DNA of 64,000 nucleotides from JALHST01 sp963798435 (GCA_963798435.1 CAWCTF010000001.1:186001-250000); one strand, 5' to 3'; counted from the stretch's first letter, positions 52,932 to 62,386 are shown. Program-made: numbers and translations. Notes: generated by a model not told the origin, from the sequence alone.

Positions 52932-54362
52932 CTAAGTTTTACTGAATCCCGTACTCTTCAAAACGGCCCTGGCAGCCCAATAGCCACCCATGCCATGCAC
53001 TCCGCCTCCTGGTGGCGTGGCGGCAGAACATATGAATATCTTTGGATTGGGGGTCGTATAGGGGTTGATACGAGCCACAGGCCTTGTGAAGAGTTGACTG
53101 AAATTAGCCGCGCCCCCGGTAATCGCACCCCCAACATAATTCGGATTGTAATTTTGAAAGGCCTCGGTATTGGTCATATGGCGCTTTAGTACGATATCCT
53201 TAAAACCCGGGGCGAAGCGTTCAATTTGATTTTCGATTGCCTCGGTCATATTTTTTGTAGAACCCTGGGGAACATGACAATATGCATAGCCCGTATGCTT
53301 CCCTTTTGGTGCCCTACTGCCATCAAAAATACTCTGTTGACAAAGTAGTACAAACGGTTTGTCATAATGCTTGCCATCCCAGGCCATACGTTCGCTGAAG
53401 GCTATTTCCTCCAAGGTACCCCCTAAATGTACCGTCGAAGCCTTTAAAGCGTTCGCATCTTTCCAAGGAATTGGGCCATCAAGCGCCCAGTCTAATTTAA
53501 AGGCGCCAGGTCCATAATTATACTTCATCAATCTTTTTCGGTAGCCTGACGGCAATTCAGATTCGGCAATTTGGGCCAATTGTCTGGGATCTGTATCAAA
53601 AATTATGGCATCCGCAGTTGGAAGTTCCTTGATATCCCGAATCCAGTGTGAAGTACGTATCTCCCCACCCAACGAACTAAAATAAGTGGCCATACTGTTC
53701 GTGATGGCTTGCGAACCACCTTGGGCGATTGGCCAATTTTGCATATGGCCCGTCATGCCGAAAATCAAGCCCAAGGCTGTTGTAAAAAAATATTCCAATG
53801 GCAAGACGCTATGTGCCGCACATCCTGCAAACAAAGCCTTTGCATATTTGTCCTTAAAGCTGAAATTGGCAAAAGTACTTGCCGGCAGCAACGCCCGCAA
53901 TCCAAATTTCGTAAACGAGATGGGGTGTTTTGGAATACCCAGGGGTTTCATACTGTCTTCCAGGATTTGATGCCCATGTGCTGTATAATATTGAAAGATA
54001 TTGGTCCATGCCTTGGCATCAACGCCGAGCCGTTTTGCGGTATCTTCGATTGATTTGGAGAGAAGCAATGTAGGACCATCATCCATGGGATGTGCTACCG
54101 AGACTTCCGGATAGATCCATTTCAATCCGAATTTCCCCAGGGGCAATGTTTTTAGATAGGGCGATAAAACTGCCATGGGATGTACTGCCGAACAATGATC
54201 ATGTTGAAAACCGGGTAAGGTAAGTTCCCCTGTCCGAGTACCTCCGCCTATTGTATCGGCACCTTCGATTACCAATACTTTTTGCCCGTTTTTGGCGAGT
54301 TCAATAGCAGCAGCAAGACCATTTGGTCCCGAACCTATGATAATGGCGTTGTATGCTGACAT
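52932..54362 (-). CDS. Phytoene desaturase-like FAD oxidoreductase
   Basis: The 476-residue flavoprotein has the N-terminal FAD motif AIIIGSGPNGLAAAIELAKN, GGGTRTGELTLPGFQHDHCS typical of CrtI-like enzymes, and the C-terminal PKIFICSAATPPGGGVHGMG. It is closer to the actinobacterial-type phytoene dehydrogenase-like family than to a genuine carotenoid desaturase, and no carotenoid genes are nearby. A role in dye, lipid or isoprenoid redox is possible. It is distinct from the protein encoded at 8504-10216. Confidence 0.85.
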   Translation of the reverse strand: MSAYNAIIIGSGPNGLAAAIELAKNGQKVLVIEGADTIGGGTRTGELTLPGFQHDHCSAVHPMAVLSPYLKTLPLGKFGLKWIYPEVSVAHPMDDGPTLLLSKSIEDTAKRLGVDAKAWTNIFQYYTAHGHQILEDSMKPLGIPKHPISFTKFGLRALLPASTFANFSFKDKYAKALFAGCAAHSVLPLEYFFTTALGLIFGMTGHMQNWPIAQGGSQAITNSMATYFSSLGGEIRTSHWIRDIKELPTADAIIFDTDPRQLAQIAESELPSGYRKRLMKYNYGPGAFKLDWALDGPIPWKDANALKASTVHLGGTLEEIAFSERMAWDGKHYDKPFVLLCQQSIFDGSRAPKGKHTGYAYCHVPQGSTKNMTEAIENQIERFAPGFKDIVLKRHMTNTEAFQNYNPNYVGGAITGGAANFSQLFTRPVARINPYTTPNPKIFICSAATPPGGGVHGMGGYWAARAVLKSTGFSKT

Positions 54363-54442
54363 GAATGGATTTTGATCTTTCCTTAATTTACTTGCCGGAA
54401 AATTTCACAATACCGCAGGTGAATTGCATTTGGAGTATGACT

Positions 54443-55750
54443 CTATACGCGTACGATTTTTGCCCCTATGGCCCTTAGGCGACCATCGATATTCTCATAT
54501 CCCCTATCGATTTGTTCGATATTATGTATCGTCGAGGTTCCCTTGGCGGATAAGGCGGCGATTAAAAGTGAAATTCCAGCCCTAATATCGGGTGAAACCA
54601 TGGTAGTTGCCTTTAAGGTAGACTTAAAATCATGACCGATTACCGTGGCCCTATGCGGGTCACAAAGTATGATTTTGGCGCCCATATCAATCAATTTATC
54701 TACAAAGAACAAACGGCTTTCGAACATTTTCTGATGGATGACCACCTCCCCACGGGCCTGAGTGGCCATCACAAGGATGATACTTAATAAATCAGGTGTG
54801 AATCCAGGCCATGGGGCGTCGGCTATGGTCAGGATGGAGCCATCAATAAAATTTTGGATCTCGTACCCATGTGTATGCTTCGGGATAAAAATATCATCGC
54901 CTTTGCGTTTTACGGTAACCCCAAGTTTCTGAAAAACGGCCGGTATCTGACCGAGATCGTCCCAACTTACATTCTTGATGGTGAGTTCGCTCTTGGTCAT
55001 CGCCGCAAGCCCGATCCAACTTCCGATTTCGATCATATCGGGTAACATCGTATGCTCTGTGCCCTGCAACTTTTGAACGCCTTCAATGACCAATAAGTTT
55101 GAACCTATGCCTTTGATCTTGGCGCCCATACGGTTGAGCATTTTACACAATTGCTGCAAATAGGGTTCGCAAGCGGCATTGTATATGGTGGTTTCGCCAT
55201 CTGCCAATACGGCGGCCATTACGATATTCGCGGTCCCGGTTACCGACGCCTCGTCGAGCAACATGTAGGTACCCTTTAACTTTTTGGCCTCGACGCCATA
55301 AAAATGTTCTTCTTTATTGTAGCGGAATTTTGCGCCGAGTTTTATAAATCCTTCGAAATGGGTATCCAACCTACGACGGCCGATCTTATCGCCTCCGGGC
55401 TTTGGGATATATCCTTTTCCGTATCGCGCAAGCAAGGGCCCCACCAACATAATCGATCCGCGAAGGCCTCGCCCATCTTCCTTAAACCGATCCGATTGCA
55501 GATAATCAAGATTGACGTCGTCGGCCCTAAAGGTATAGGACCCCTTCTTCTTCTTTTGGATCTTGACTCCCAGATCTTCTAGGAGCGATATCAATTTATT
55601 GACATCTACGATATCCGGAATATTATGAATTGTTACTTCTTCGGGAGTGAGGAGCACTGCACAAAGTATCTGTAAGGCCTCATTTTTAGCCCCTTGAGGA
55701 ATAATCTCGCCTGAAAGTTGGTGCCCACCTTCAATTTTAAATGTACCCAT
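54443..55750 (-). CDS. murA: UDP-N-acetylglucosamine 1-carboxyvinyltransferase MurA
   Basis: The 435-residue enzyme carries Lys22 in IIPQGAKNEALQ and the two-domain EPSP-synthase fold with a full-length C-terminus. The active-site loop reads KPGGDKIGRRRLD, so position 121 is Asp where E. coli has Cys115. MurA moves enolpyruvate from PEP to UDP-GlcNAc, the first step of peptidoglycan synthesis. The Asp form is catalytically competent in other bacteria and is not alkylated by fosfomycin. It follows the DUF4290 gene by 15 nt. Confidence 0.95.
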   Translation of the reverse strand: MGTFKIEGGHQLSGEIIPQGAKNEALQILCAVLLTPEEVTIHNIPDIVDVNKLISLLEDLGVKIQKKKKGSYTFRADDVNLDYLQSDRFKEDGRGLRGSIMLVGPLLARYGKGYIPKPGGDKIGRRRLDTHFEGFIKLGAKFRYNKEEHFYGVEAKKLKGTYMLLDEASVTGTANIVMAAVLADGETTIYNAACEPYLQQLCKMLNRMGAKIKGIGSNLLVIEGVQKLQGTEHTMLPDMIEIGSWIGLAAMTKSELTIKNVSWDDLGQIPAVFQKLGVTVKRKGDDIFIPKHTHGYEIQNFIDGSILTIADAPWPGFTPDLLSIILVMATQARGEVVIHQKMFESRLFFVDKLIDMGAKIILCDPHRATVIGHDFKSTLKATTMVSPDIRAGISLLIAALSAKGTSTIHNIEQIDRGYENIDGRLRAIGAKIVRV

Positions 55751-55765
55751 GTAAGATCGGGAATA

Positions 55766-56413
55766 TTAGAAGCGCTTTTTACCGCGATTATTGTTTCTTT
55801 GACTCTTTTTAGGGGATGAACTTCTCGGGGTCTTGGCCACCTTATTTTTTAAGAACTGACCGCTTTCGGTAAGATTTTCACCTGTAAGATCTATTTGGCC
55901 GTCACTGAGCTCATACAAATGGGTAAAGATCGCCTTGTCATCAACGGTATCCTTGTTCCAGTTCAAATAACATTTTTTCATATGATTGGCTATGGCGTAT
56001 TCAAGGCCATCGCGCATATCGCCCTTTTCCCATTTTACGGCCACATCGATCATACGTTTGATGTTGTTGCCATAAAATCGATATTTCGGATGGTTCTGCG
56101 GATATTCCAGCGGTTCCGGGCGCTCCATCAGCGCCTCCTTTGACGTAATCGGAAAGGGGGAATCTACCTTCAATTTAAAATCTGACATGATGAACAATTG
56201 GTCCCAAAGTTTGTGCTGAAAGTCGGGCACATCCCTTAAATGGGGCTGTAAATTGCCCATGACATCTATTATGGCCTTGGCCACCTTGTTGCGTTCCGCA
56301 GTATCTTCTATGGAAACGGCGTGGTCGACCATCTTTTGAAAATGTCTCCCATATTCAGGGATAATTAGATGTGGTCGCTCGGTGTTGTATTCTAGGTTTT
56401 CTACTAAATTCAA
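55766..56413 (-). CDS. DUF4290 family protein
   Basis: The 215-residue soluble protein matches DUF4290, a family nearly confined to Bacteroidota and usually next to murA. Recognisable parts are LEYNTERPHLIIPEYGRHFQ, VPDFQHKLWDQLFIMSDFKL, HPKYRFYGNNIKRMIDVAVK and HMKKCYLNWNKDTVDDKAIF. The C-terminal 25 residues are strongly basic (PRSSSPKKSQRNNNRGKKRF), suggesting nucleic-acid or membrane-surface contact. The stable link to murA hints at a role in envelope growth; this is inference. Confidence 0.9.
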   Translation of the reverse strand: MNLVENLEYNTERPHLIIPEYGRHFQKMVDHAVSIEDTAERNKVAKAIIDVMGNLQPHLRDVPDFQHKLWDQLFIMSDFKLKVDSPFPITSKEALMERPEPLEYPQNHPKYRFYGNNIKRMIDVAVKWEKGDMRDGLEYAIANHMKKCYLNWNKDTVDDKAIFTHLYELSDGQIDLTGENLTESGQFLKNKVAKTPRSSSPKKSQRNNNRGKKRF

Positions 56414-56474
56414 TTTGAAAGATTTTGTGTAAATACTTATTTAGGGAAGTAATTCTATAACGTCTGCAAAGTAA

Positions 56475-56482
56475 CAAAATTA
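56475..56482 (-). promoter_or_regulatory. -7 box of the DUF4290-murA operon
   Basis: The minus strand reads TAATTTTG (56482-56475), a TAnnTTTG match 61 nt before the DUF4290 ATG. No clear -33 element is seen. Confidence 0.4.
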
Positions 56483-56498
56483 TAAATGAATTACTATA

Positions 56499-56786
56499 TT
56501 ATAAGGAGATAACTCCTTCGAGCTCCCCTACTTCCTTATATTTTTTGATAACGGCTTCCGAATTTTCAAGGTTTACCGTAATGGATATGCTGGTGTATTT
56601 TCCTTTTTTAGACAATTTCGATTCTATGACAGCTCCCATATTATCGAAAATGTCCTGTATCTTCAAAACCGTATCGGTCTTGCTATGGACTATAAATTTA
56701 TAGAGATAATCGGAAGGCCAGCTGGTACTGAGGTCAAGTTGTTCCTTTAATCGCTTATAAAATTCTTCCGGGTCTTCGGACGACAT
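56499..56786 (-). CDS. DUF493 family protein
   Basis: The 95-residue protein fits the DUF493/UPF0250 (YbeD-like) family with its ferredoxin-like ACT fold: FYKRLKEQLDLSTSWPSDYL, YLYKFIVHSKTD and KGKYTSISITVNLENSEAVI. E. coli YbeD is linked to lipoate metabolism but its role is unsettled. It is the first gene on this strand before DUF4290-murA (85 nt). An exact -7 box, TATATTTG, lies at 56809-56802, 15 nt upstream of its ATG. Confidence 0.88.
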   Translation of the reverse strand: MSSEDPEEFYKRLKEQLDLSTSWPSDYLYKFIVHSKTDTVLKIQDIFDNMGAVIESKLSKKGKYTSISITVNLENSEAVIKKYKEVGELEGVISL

Positions 56787-57011
56787 ACGTTTTATTTACT
56801 GCAAATATAGTGCATCGTCTCCAAATCCGGAAACAGAATTCTGAACAGCCACGGTCTCTTCGACGGCAGATGGGTTTCAATGGTCAAATGTATATCAAAT
56901 TCGTTGTACTTGTCAGATCAAGGTCGGTATTCACGCCCTATTTGAGTGTCAACTTGTACGGTTGTTCGCTATGGCGGTTTATGTCAATTCATTACTTTTG
57001 TTTATAAATAG

Positions 57012-57563
57012 TTGTCATTGATTCCAAAAAAAATTGTGATTACAGGTGGTCCCAGTACTGGAAAGACTTCCGTCATAGTACGATTAGAGCAATTGGGGTA
57101 TCATTGTATGCATGAAATTTCACGAAGTATCACCCTTGAAGCTAGAAAACAAGGCATTGACCAACTTTTTTTATCAGAACCCCTGCGCTTCAGTGAACGG
57201 ATCCTAGAAGGCAGACTGCTGCAGTACGAAGAAGCCACCAGTCTTCAAAAAGAAATCGTTTTTATGGACCGCGGAGTGCCAGACGTTGTTGCTTATATGG
57301 ATTGTTTTGGGCAGCGCTATGGGAATCATTTTAACCAAACCTGTAAGGCGGCACGCTATGATCAAATATTTTTACTTCCCCCATGGTCGGAAATACATAC
57401 GTCAGATAATGAACGCTACGAAAACTATGAAGAGGCCCTTCGCATACATGATTGCTTGGAAGCCACTTACCAAAGATTTGGATATCTTGTCTACGAAGTA
57501 CCAAAATTAAGCGTAGCTGATAGGGTGCGATTTATACTTCAAAATTTGATATCCCAATCGTGA
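57012..57563 (+). CDS. AAA/P-loop ATPase (AAA_28 family)
   Basis: The 183-residue protein starts at TTG (MSLIPKKIVITGGPSTGKTS). Walker A is GGPSTGKTS, a second acidic motif is VFMDRGVPDVVAYMD, and it ends with ATYQRFGYLVYEVPKLSVAD. It resembles a nucleoside-kinase-like or NadR-C-terminal-like P-loop family, but the substrate is unknown. An exact -7 box TACTTTTG at 56993-57000 precedes it by 11 nt. The stop overlaps the GTG start of recQ by four bases. Confidence 0.82.
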   Translation: MSLIPKKIVITGGPSTGKTSVIVRLEQLGYHCMHEISRSITLEARKQGIDQLFLSEPLRFSERILEGRLLQYEEATSLQKEIVFMDRGVPDVVAYMDCFGQRYGNHFNQTCKAARYDQIFLLPPWSEIHTSDNERYENYEEALRIHDCLEATYQRFGYLVYEVPKLSVADRVRFILQNLISQS

Positions 57564-59458
57564 AAAAGAATCCAAAGGAAATCTTACAGCATGTATGGGG
57601 CTTTCACGAATTTAAAGGTTCCCAAGAAAAGGTGGTTACGGCATTGTTGGCGAAAAGGGATGTACTCGCCCTGATGCCCACGGGCGGTGGTAAGTCACTT
57701 TGTTTTCAAATCCCTGCCTTGGCCATGGAAGGCATCTGCATCGTTATTTCCCCCTTGGTAGCCTTGATACAAGATCAAGTCGATGCGCTAAAAAAACACG
57801 GCATCAAGGCCATCGCTTTGACGGGAGGTATTTCGTATGACGAAGTGAACGATTTGCTGGATAATTGCCTGTACGGGAATTATAAATTTTTATATCTCTC
57901 CCCTGAACGGCTTCAACAGGAGCTTATCAAGGAAAGGCTACGACGATTGAAGGTGAACTTGATTGCCGTTGATGAGGCCCACTGTATTTCGCAATGGGGG
58001 CACGACTTTAGGCCTGCGTATCTGGCTTGCTCTGACCTACGGGAAGTATTGCCCGAAGTGCCAATGATCGCCTTGACCGCCACTGCGACCGAACAAGTAG
58101 CCCACGATATCGTGGCCAATCTCAAATTTAGCGACCCCTTGATCATCAAGGACTCCTACGCAAGAAAAAACATCGCCTTTGAAGTCCTCTGGGAAGAAGA
58201 CAAGCAATACCGGTTAAAACTTCTTTGTACGGGCCTCAAAAAAAGTGCTATCGTTTATGTCAGAACACGACGATTGGCCCAGAGTCTGACCCAATTCCTG
58301 AATAGCAATGGGTATACGGCCGCGTATTACCATGGCGGACTTTCGACATCGGAAAAGAAAGGGCGACTGAATCTTTGGTTGGAAAACAAGGTGCAGATCA
58401 TGGTCGCCACCAACGCCTTTGGTATGGGAATCGATAAACCCGATGTGGCACTGATAGTTCATTATCAGATTCCCGAATGTTTGGAGAATTACTTTCAGGA
58501 GGCTGGAAGGGCCGGACGGGACAATGCCCCGGCCAAGGCCATCATATTGACACATAAAAATGACGAGGAACATGTGAAAAACCAGTTTCTCGGGGTCCTG
58601 CCCGACACGGCTTTCCTAAAATTGGCCTATAACAAACTGAACAATTATTTTCAGATTCCATTTGGGGAAGGCAGCCACGAAACATATAATTTGAATTTTA
58701 ATGAATTTTGCGAGGTCTATAAATTAAATTCATTTTTAGCCTATAATGCCTTGCTTCTCCTCGATCAAAACTCGGTCATCGCGCTCAGTGAGTCGTTTTC
58801 AAGAAAAATTACGGTGCGCTTTACGATACCAAACGAACAATTGTTCACCTATCTGGAGGACCATCCGAAAATCAGGGTCGTAGCCCAGACGCTTTTGCGC
58901 ACTTATGGCGGTATCTTTGAATATGACACAAAAATAAATTCCTTACTTATAGCCAAGAAATCTGGAGTTGGGGAGCATGAAGTGCTCTATACGCTTGACA
59001 TCTTAAAAAAAGATGGCATAATCTCCTATCGGGCCAAAAATAATGATCTGGAGATTACCTTCTTGGTGCCTAGGGAAGATGACCGAACAATCAACGTGTT
59101 CGCAAAAAAGGTAAAGGAGCACCAGCAGCTTAAAATACAAAAGTTATATCAAATGATCGCCTATCTTCATAACGACCAGCTGTGTCGGAATAAACAGATA
59201 ATGGCCTATTTTGGTGAAAGTTTTGGCCAGGATTGCGGTATTTGCGATGTTTGCCGATCAAAAAAAGCCCTCGATCCCGATTACCTGAAAGCCGCTCCAA
59301 AACGTATCTTGGCGATCTTACAAGAAAACAATCATACTTCGAGACAACTTATTAACGTTTTGCCCTATGGGGAAAAATTGGTTCTTAGCGTCTTGCAGGA
59401 ACTTCTGGAGGCGGGAAAAATACATGTTAATACCAAAAATGAATATCAAATTGACTGA
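57560..59458 (+). CDS. recQ: ATP-dependent DNA helicase RecQ
   Basis: The 632-residue helicase has Walker A ALMPTGGGKSLCFQIPA, DEAH box VDEAHCISQWGHDFRPAYLA, motif IV-VI blocks GMGIDKPDVALIVHYQIPE and QEAGRAGRDNAPA. The zinc-binding RQC region has Cys residues in LCRNKQIMAYFG and DCGICDVC. A separate HRDC domain is not evident. It unwinds DNA 3' to 5' in recombination and repair. GTG start overlaps the upstream stop (GTGA). It overlaps the fmt gene by 20 nt. Confidence 0.93.
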   Translation: MKKNPKEILQHVWGFHEFKGSQEKVVTALLAKRDVLALMPTGGGKSLCFQIPALAMEGICIVISPLVALIQDQVDALKKHGIKAIALTGGISYDEVNDLLDNCLYGNYKFLYLSPERLQQELIKERLRRLKVNLIAVDEAHCISQWGHDFRPAYLACSDLREVLPEVPMIALTATATEQVAHDIVANLKFSDPLIIKDSYARKNIAFEVLWEEDKQYRLKLLCTGLKKSAIVYVRTRRLAQSLTQFLNSNGYTAAYYHGGLSTSEKKGRLNLWLENKVQIMVATNAFGMGIDKPDVALIVHYQIPECLENYFQEAGRAGRDNAPAKAIILTHKNDEEHVKNQFLGVLPDTAFLKLAYNKLNNYFQIPFGEGSHETYNLNFNEFCEVYKLNSFLAYNALLLLDQNSVIALSESFSRKITVRFTIPNEQLFTYLEDHPKIRVVAQTLLRTYGGIFEYDTKINSLLIAKKSGVGEHEVLYTLDILKKDGIISYRAKNNDLEITFLVPREDDRTINVFAKKVKEHQQLKIQKLYQMIAYLHNDQLCRNKQIMAYFGESFGQDCGICDVCRSKKALDPDYLKAAPKRILAILQENNHTSRQLINVLPYGEKLVLSVLQELLEAGKIHVNTKNEYQID

Positions 59459-60407
59459 CAAGAGAAAATTACGAATTGTTTTTATGGGTACTCCCGAATT
59501 TGCGGTAGCGACTTTGGCGGCCCTATTGGAAAACTCGTATGAGGTCGTGGGCGTAATCACTGCCCCGGATCGGCCGGCGGGCCGAGGCCGACAGCTTCAG
59601 GAATCGGCCGTGAAACAGTTTGCCGTTCTAAAGGACCTTAAAATATTACAACCCGTAAATCTCAAAGATTCCCATTTCTTAGAGCAATTGAAAGCCTTGA
59701 ATGCGAATCTTCAGATCGTGGTCGCCTTTAGAATGTTGCCGAAAGTTGTTTGGGAAACCCCTGAATACGGCACTTTTAACCTTCATGCCTCCCTCCTGCC
59801 CGATTATCGTGGGGCCGCCCCGATCAACTGGGCCATTATAAACGGGGAGATCACAACAGGCGCAACGACATTTTTTATCGACGAGCAGATCGATACCGGA
59901 AAGATCATTCTGCAACAAGAATTGGAAATATCGGAAGCTGAAACAGCAGGTAGTCTTCATGACCGGCTAATGCTTTTAGGGGCCTTACTAGTAATTAGGA
60001 CCGTTAAACAAATCGAGAATGACTCGGTTACAACATTCCAACAAAAAGGTATGTCCCCCCTCAAAATAGCGCCAAAGATCAGTAAGGAAACCTGTGAGAT
60101 CGACTGGCGAAAGTCGATTGAGGAAATCTATGATCATATTAGGGGCCTTAGCCCCTATCCTACGGCCTGGTCTACCTTGATGAACGGCAACGATGCCATT
60201 TTCATAAAAATCTATTCGGCCGCCAAACAATTCGAGGCACACAATTTCGAGGTCGGTAAGGTCTTGTTCGATAAGAAAACAATGAAAGTTGCGGTACATG
60301 GCGGTTTTATTCAGCTTATGGAAATACAACTTGCCGGAAGGCGCAAAATGGAAATTCAGGACGCGCTTAACGGTGGAAATTTTTCCGAAAGTGCACATAT
60401 GGTCTAA
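59439..60407 (+). CDS. fmt: Methionyl-tRNA formyltransferase
   Basis: The 322-residue protein from ATG 59439 (MNIKLTDKRKLRIVFMGTPE) has the Fmt N-terminal domain with TAPDRPAGRGRQ, the catalytic LHASLLPDYRGAAPINWAI and the loop DEQIDTGKIILQ. A C-terminal OB-like domain has RGLSPYPTAWSTL. It formylates initiator methionyl-tRNA from 10-formyl-THF. The start overlaps the recQ 3' end; a longer frame from 59367 reads through recQ and is not used. Confidence 0.93.
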   Translation: MNIKLTDKRKLRIVFMGTPEFAVATLAALLENSYEVVGVITAPDRPAGRGRQLQESAVKQFAVLKDLKILQPVNLKDSHFLEQLKALNANLQIVVAFRMLPKVVWETPEYGTFNLHASLLPDYRGAAPINWAIINGEITTGATTFFIDEQIDTGKIILQQELEISEAETAGSLHDRLMLLGALLVIRTVKQIENDSVTTFQQKGMSPLKIAPKISKETCEIDWRKSIEEIYDHIRGLSPYPTAWSTLMNGNDAIFIKIYSAAKQFEAHNFEVGKVLFDKKTMKVAVHGGFIQLMEIQLAGRRKMEIQDALNGGNFSESAHMV

Positions 60408-60508
60408 AGCCCCGCAATCATTGGGCTGGGGGAAACGTAAAAAAAGCCCTACTTTATTAACAAACCTCTCGAGTTATCAACAAAAATGCTGATTTCCCCC
60501 TATTTTAC

Positions 60509-60538
60509 TTGCTTCGCGCACAAATACCTATAAATTTG
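60509..60538 (+). promoter_or_regulatory. Consensus promoter of the HU gene
   Basis: TTG at 60509-60511, a 19-nt spacer and TAAATTTG at 60531-60538 match the flavobacterial consensus perfectly. The mRNA leader is about 40 nt to the HU ATG and is very A/T-rich. Confidence 0.7.
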
Positions 60539-60583
60539 TTACACGTTTAAAACTTATTTTAACAACAATTAATTAATCACATT

Positions 60584-60856
60584 ATGAACAAAACAGAATT
60601 AATCGATGCTATGGCAGCAGACGCTGGCATCACAAAAGCAGCGGCAAAGAAGTCTTTGGAATCTTTCTTGGGAAATGTTCAAAAATCCCTTAAAAAAGGT
60701 AACAGGGTTTCTTTAGTTGGATTTGGCTCATGGTCCGTTTCCAAAAGAAATGCACGGGAAGGTAGAAACCCATCAACTGGGAAAACTATTAAAATTGCAG
60801 CTAAGAATGTTGTTAAGTTCAAAGCAGGTGCCGATTTGGGCAAAGCCGTAAACTAG
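60584..60856 (+). CDS. HU family DNA-binding protein
   Basis: The 90-residue basic protein is a standard HU/IHF family member: MNKTELIDAMAADAGITKAA, the dimer core and the DNA-binding arm RNAREGRNPSTGKTIKIAAK (20 shown). It bends and compacts DNA. It is a single gene with its own promoter (60509-60538) and terminator (60881-60911), which fits high expression. Confidence 0.95.
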   Translation: MNKTELIDAMAADAGITKAAAKKSLESFLGNVQKSLKKGNRVSLVGFGSWSVSKRNAREGRNPSTGKTIKIAAKNVVKFKAGADLGKAVN

Positions 60857-60880
60857 ATTATACACAAAGTAACATGGAAA

Positions 60881-60911
60881 AGCATTTCGCTAATGGCGGG
60901 ATGCTTTTTTT
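60881..60911 (+). terminator. Rho-independent terminator of the HU gene
   Basis: AGCATTTCGC (60881-60890) and GCGGGATGCT (60896-60905) form a 10-bp stem with two G-U pairs and a 5-nt loop, then seven T. It lies 24 nt past the stop codon. Confidence 0.85.
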
Positions 60912-60971
60912 GTTAGGGGCTTTTTTTTATAATTATAAATATGTTATTTTAGTTACAAAGTAAACGCCACT

Positions 60972-61532
60972 ATGGTAGATCTAAAACCGCAAAAGGGAAA
61001 ACTTCTGATTGCTGAACCGGCGTTGACCGGTGATGTGTCGTTCAATCGCTCGGTCGTACTCTTGGCCGAACACAATGAGGAAGGATCTGTCGGCTTTATT
61101 TTGAACAAACCCTTAGACTATACGATCAGTGATCTAATCACTGAAATTGAAATCCCCTTACAGGTATACAACGGAGGCCCTGTAGAGCAGGACAATCTTT
61201 ATTTTATACACAAAGTGCCTCATTTAATCGACAATAGTGTTGAGATTTCCGACGGCATTTATTGGGGCGGCGATTTTGAGAAAACGGTCAGCCTTATCAA
61301 TCAAAAAATAATCTCGGATGAGGATATCCGTTTCTTTTTGGGGTATTCTGGCTGGTCTAGCCTGCAACTTGATGCCGAATTATCTTCCAAATCATGGATC
61401 GTGGTCAAGAACGAGTATGAAAGTGCCATCATTCAAAAGTCATCGGTGGCATTTTGGAAGGAGAAAATGATCGAATTGGGGGGGAGTTATCTGATTTGGT
61501 CAAATGCCCCTGAAAATCCGAATCTCAATTAA
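60972..61532 (+). CDS. YqgE/AlgH family protein
   Basis: The 186-residue protein matches DUF179 (YqgE/AlgH): GKLLIAEPALTGDVSFNRSV, GSVGFILNKPL, VYNGGPVEQDNLYFIHK and RFFLGYSGWSSLQLDAEL. Function is unsettled; alginate regulation was proposed in Pseudomonas. It is convergent with the class IV aminotransferase, sharing a palindromic TTAA (61529-61532) so that both stop codons overlap. Confidence 0.9.
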   Translation: MVDLKPQKGKLLIAEPALTGDVSFNRSVVLLAEHNEEGSVGFILNKPLDYTISDLITEIEIPLQVYNGGPVEQDNLYFIHKVPHLIDNSVEISDGIYWGGDFEKTVSLINQKIISDEDIRFFLGYSGWSSLQLDAELSSKSWIVVKNEYESAIIQKSSVAFWKEKMIELGGSYLIWSNAPENPNLN

Positions 61533-62386
61533 AGCTGTTGCAACCTGGCAACCGCATTTAGTTTTCCAAGCAATCTTTTGGCTAGCGAACTTTCAAAATG
61601 CTTCTTCCTATATTTGGTGATGGAGCGTATCCCAAAGGCCACATTGGTAATAAAAAGTTCATCTGCCTTTTGTAGGTCAAAAGGTGAAATAGCGTCTTCC
61701 TGCAGCGAGATACCCTCTAATTGGGCGATGATACCGATGATCTGATGGCGCAAGACCCCATTCGAACAACCATTCAATATCGGGGGAGTTATGACCGTTG
61801 TCCCAGTTACCATGAACAAGTTCCCGTTTAACGCTTCAACGACCTGTTTATCTGTATTCAAGAACAAACAATCATCGTAGCCATTTTCATTTGCGAAAAT
61901 GCTCCCGAGCACGTTCAAGATCCGATTGTTGGTGGTCAATGTGGCCAATAGGCCAGTGTTGCAATAGTAGTCCTTGAAAAGTTCGACTTCATAGGGACGA
62001 TCTTCGAAAACATAAAAACCGGACTGCAATCGTTGGGCCTCGATGATAAAGGAAATGGCATTGCTCTCCGGCAAATAGTCGCCCCCATTGTTCCGAAATA
62101 CGGTAAAACGTACCTGACAGGCCTGATTTGGATCGCCCTTTGAACAGTTCTCAACCGTCTTTAGGATTTCGCTTTCCAGGTATTCCATGGTGAATTTCAT
62201 TGGGATTTCCATGCGCAGGATCCGCATGGATGCCATGAGCCTAAGATAATGGTCCTCCCAAAAGCAAATGGCGCCTGCTGTAACCCGAAGTTGCTCATAC
62301 AATGCATCCCCATAACGCAGTCCGCGATTTTCAACATCTAAAAACCGGGTAGCATCGGTACGCATATCCCCATTAAAATTTACCAT
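61529..62386 (-). CDS. Class IV PLP aminotransferase (aminodeoxychorismate lyase or branched-chain type)
   Basis: From ATG 62386 (MVNFNGDMRTDATRFL) the protein has 285 residues. It has the fold-type IV pattern: NRGLRYGDALYEQLRV, the PLP region near NNRILNVLGSIFANENGYDD, ALNGNLFMVTGTTVITPPIL, and GVLRHQIIGI. It may make p-aminobenzoate (PabC-like) or transaminate branched-chain or D-amino acids. The frame continues to 62416, but a terminator hairpin and -7 box lie there, so ATG 62386 is the start. The aligned Lys Schiff base is not obvious in the standard spot (TNNRILN has no Lys), which is odd. Confidence 0.82.
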   Translation of the reverse strand: MVNFNGDMRTDATRFLDVENRGLRYGDALYEQLRVTAGAICFWEDHYLRLMASMRILRMEIPMKFTMEYLESEILKTVENCSKGDPNQACQVRFTVFRNNGGDYLPESNAISFIIEAQRLQSGFYVFEDRPYEVELFKDYYCNTGLLATLTTNNRILNVLGSIFANENGYDDCLFLNTDKQVVEALNGNLFMVTGTTVITPPILNGCSNGVLRHQIIGIIAQLEGISLQEDAISPFDLQKADELFITNVAFGIRSITKYRKKHFESSLAKRLLGKLNAVARLQQL

